A DNA stretch of 64,000 nucleotides, from positions 9,435,001 through 9,499,000 of the forward strand of contig NC_073337.2 in assembly GCF_027580225.2 (NCBI RefSeq), read 5' to 3'. Position numbers and translations under genes: made by a program. Under the pieces are notes generated by a model. It worked only from the letters and a program-made list of their open reading frames with translations, made no database searches and was not told the origin of the DNA. Origin of the DNA: Misgurnus anguillicaudatus. Lineage: Eukaryota > Chordata > Actinopteri > Cypriniformes > Cobitidae. Each line of letters opens with the position of its first letter. The first letter of the stretch is position 1. Positions 61,521-64,000 of this stretch are shown here, piece after piece.

Positions 61521-63348
61521 ATAGCTGCAAGCAGCAATGCCGGGGTCAAGCCGAAAAGGGCACAAAAGGATGTAAAATTGAGATTGGATAAGCAGATTGA
61601 AGAACCTAGGTAAACCTAATAATTTTAGATGAAAAAACAAAAAAGTAATCAACAAAAATAATTTAAGTTCTTGACTACTACAATCGTCCTTCTGTTATTG
61701 ACAATCATGGAACATTAGAGCACTGAAGGGCATGTGAGTGGTGTTTGCAGTTGCAAAACATGGGTCACATCATGTTACAACAAGTTTAATTAATCAAACG
61801 AGACCGTCCCCGTGTCTCTACGATGTTCTGATGCAGAGATATAGCTTTTGCAAAAACGGTTGATAAGGTATTCTCAATGGTTGCTGGGGAGTGAATTGGC
61901 AAACACCAGTGATTATAGTCAAAGCCATGAAAGGAATAATCCATGATGACTCGTGGTTTTAGATGTGTTGTTGCAATAGTTTTAGGCAAAAATACCATAT
62001 TTCTATCTCAAAACCAGTAGGTGGCGCAATGACAAAATTGTGCATGCAACATCAGGTCATGATTGTGTTACATCTAGCTAGTTTTATGACTATACACTTT
62101 AGTTTAGTTAAGAAACAGTTGTATGACCATAGGGCTGGCTTGTTATCAAAGGTTTTGTTTAATTATAAGGCCATCTAGTGGTGCAAGCATACAATTTTTT
62201 TTGTGTAGCCTCAGAATGTGCTCATACATCAGTCTATCAAATCTGGTGAAAAAATCTCTTTTCGTTACGAAGTTACAACCATTTATGTGTAAAAAACACA
62301 AAATTTGAAGGTAATTTTTCGTTTTTTGCAATTTTCGGCCATTTCTGATGAAAATTTTAATATAACACCAATAGAACTTTTTGTTCAGAAGGTAAGGTTA
62401 GTTTCTTCCTATGGTGTTTTCGAGTCGATCGGAAAAACGTTCGCGGAGATATTCACGCGTGTTTTTTAAGCGCTATTTTGCTGCGCAGGGTTAATCGTAA
62501 GGCGAAATCTGGCATGTTTGGTATCGTTTGACTCGGCAACTATTCAGAACTCCAAAGAAGCAAGTCCCATGAAAATACGTCAATCGGAGCCAAAGTTATA
62601 GGTGTATAAAACATTTCTCTGGCCACTAGGTGGCGCTGCAACGAAACTATGCATGCACCCTCGGTTCCTGACTGGCATCTCAAGTACCAAGTGTCGTGTC
62701 AATAGGCCTAAGTTTGACGAAGATACAGCCTAAAATCTGTTTTTTTGCACTCTACGTAAAATTCGTTAAGGCGGTATACAACAACGGATTGGTGTATCGA
62801 AATTCTTTTGATAACTTTTTGCCTTAAGTGTCTCAAGATGATACATACCAATTTTCGTGGAAATTGGACAAAAGCTCTAGGACGAGTTCGAAAAAGTAGG
62901 TTTTACGAATAATTCAAAATGGCGGAAAATTTTCATGTCGAAAAAAGACGCCATAGGGTCCAATCGAATCGTCTTGAGCCAATGAATAAGAGAAAGCAAT
63001 AATTTTGTTTCTAGGGCTTACGGATCAGAAGTTATAAGCAAAAACATAAGTGCAACTTTGGACTGTTGGTGGCGCTAGCGGGTTAGACATAGAGACTCCA
63101 AATTTGCTGTGGGGACACATTGGACTGTCCTCTATCAGTGTGCCAAATTTCATAACTTTCCTACGTACGGTTCTATGGGCTGCCATAGACCGCAATGGCG
63201 GAAGAAGAAGAAGAAGAATAACTAATAATAATAATAAGAAAACTAACAAATACAATAGGGTTCTACGCCCCTTCGGGGCTTGACCCCTAAAAAGAAAACT
63301 AACAAATACAATAGGGTTCTACGCCCCTTCGGGGCTTGACCCCTAAAT
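61521..63348 (+). repeat. Type II unit, 1,828 bp, two cassettes
   Basis: Cores: H 62014-62025, reverse I 62170-62181, J 62623-62634, K from 63061. The last of six consecutive type II units. Confidence 0.93.
63236..63346 (+). repeat. Two hairpin cassettes in a type II unit
   Basis: 63236-63290 and 63292-63346, one base apart, both 'acaaatacaatagggttcta' form. Confidence 0.92.
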
Positions 63349-64000
63349 ATAGCTGCAAGCAGCGATACCGGGGTCAAGCCAAACATGGCAAAAAATTATT
63401 CATACGTGATGACTGTCATGATTTAAGATCTAAGTTTGCATTAGTTTTATGAAAAAATAGCAATTTTTTGTATCTTGAGACCACTAGGTGGCGCGGTGCA
63501 GAATTAATAGATGGTGCCTCAGGTCATGACTGTGATGACACACACCAAATTTAGTGTAAATACGATAAAGCAATACAGAGATATAGCCTTAAATGACTTG
63601 ACCACTAGGGGGCACTAACCAAACAATAAATTGTGACTCAGGTCTTGATTGTGATGACACCCACCAAATTTGGTGTAAATACAATAAAGAGATGCAGAGA
63701 TATAGCCTTAAATGACTTGACCACTAGGGGGCACTAACCAAACAATAAATTGTGACTCAGGTCTTGATTGTGATGACACCCACCAAATTTGGTGTAAATA
63801 CAATAAAGAGATGCAGAGATATAGCCTTAAATGACTTGACCACTAGGGGGCACTGACCAAAAAATAAATTGTGACTTAGGTCTTGATTGTGATGACACCC
63901 ACCAAATTTGGTGTAAATACGATAAAGAGATGCAGAGATATAGCTTCAAATCTCTTGACCACTAGGGGGCACCGAAAAGTTTACAAGTCCTCCCAGAACA
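63349..64000 (+). repeat. Type I unit, 3'-truncated by window edge
   Basis: Heads: A 63479, B1 63600, B2 63719, B3 63838, C 63957. Every line read matches 32167-32818 with no visible substitution or indel, including rare variants 'gcgcggtgcagaatt' and 'gacttaggtc'. Confidence 0.94.

Larger units (their letters stand above)
1..64000 (+). repeat. Higher-order tandem satellite array filling the window
   Basis: The anchor 'atagctgcaagcagc' (one or two variants) recurs 32 times in the same orientation, at 1527, 3229, 5188, 6892, 9141, 11052 and so on to 63349. Between anchors lie two unit classes: type I follows the anchor with 'gataccggggtcaagcc' then 'aaacatggc', type II with 'caatgccggggtcaagcc' then 'gaaaagggcac' or 'aaaaagggcac'. 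Modules within units share a ground plan: a CTCF-like head, then 'caggtcatgactgtgatgac', 'accaaattt', 'aatacgataaag' and 'gatatagc'. This suggests descent from a monomer of about 120 bp. No unique sequence interrupts the array and neither end is reached. Confidence 0.96.

Noticed and set aside
1..64000. CRISPR array
   Set aside because: Direct repeats are long (hundreds of bp), spacers are not unique, and the sequence is clearly eukaryotic satellite.

Overview
The window is one continuous tandem array of complex satellite / higher-order repeat DNA from a eukaryote, most likely a ray-finned fish. The fish call rests on my memory of fish repeats that carry the 'tatagctgcaagcagc' anchor and the 'gactgttggtggcgct' block, plus the many vertebrate CTCF-type motifs; it is not a database result. 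I see no protein-coding gene, tRNA, rRNA, CRISPR array or bacterial-type operon. Every open frame is at most 134 codons and recurs, with the same breaks and CpG-decay substitutions, in unit after unit.

Layout. I cut the array at the conserved anchor 'atagctgcaagcagc'. All units point the same way. There are 21 complete type I units (base length about 1.96-1.98 kb), 10 complete type II units (base about 1.70-1.71 kb) and a partial type I unit at each edge. The order is: partial I (1-1526); alternating II/I for six units (1527-11051); thirteen type I units minus one interruption, i.e. I x12 (11052-36404), one II (36405-38130), I x7 (38131-52685); then II x6 (52686-63348); then a partial I (63349-64000).

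Type I is built of modules A-B-C-D-E-F-G. In the reference unit these are 121, 119, 272, 446, 276, 440 and 353 bp. C resembles E and D resembles F, so C+D and E+F are two diverged copies of a ~720-bp block. Type II has a ~500-bp leader, then H, a reverse motif (I), J (homologous to D/F) and K (homologous to G). Nearly all length variation is quantised: +119 bp per extra B, about +55-75 bp per extra 55-bp hairpin cassette beside the anchor, and one +722 bp and one -722 bp event from D/F misalignment.

Possible function. Modules A-F, H and J each open with a close match to the vertebrate CTCF core (CCASYAGRKGGC), and type II carries one more in reverse. By module count this gives roughly 175 heads in 64 kb, about 165 forward and 10 reverse. 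Most type I modules also contain YY1-like AAAATGGC(C/G)G motifs. The nearest known analogy is a CTCF/YY1-binding macrosatellite such as mammalian DXZ4. Binding itself is inference; only the motif array is seen. Reading was by eye, so identity statements are visual unless bases are specified.
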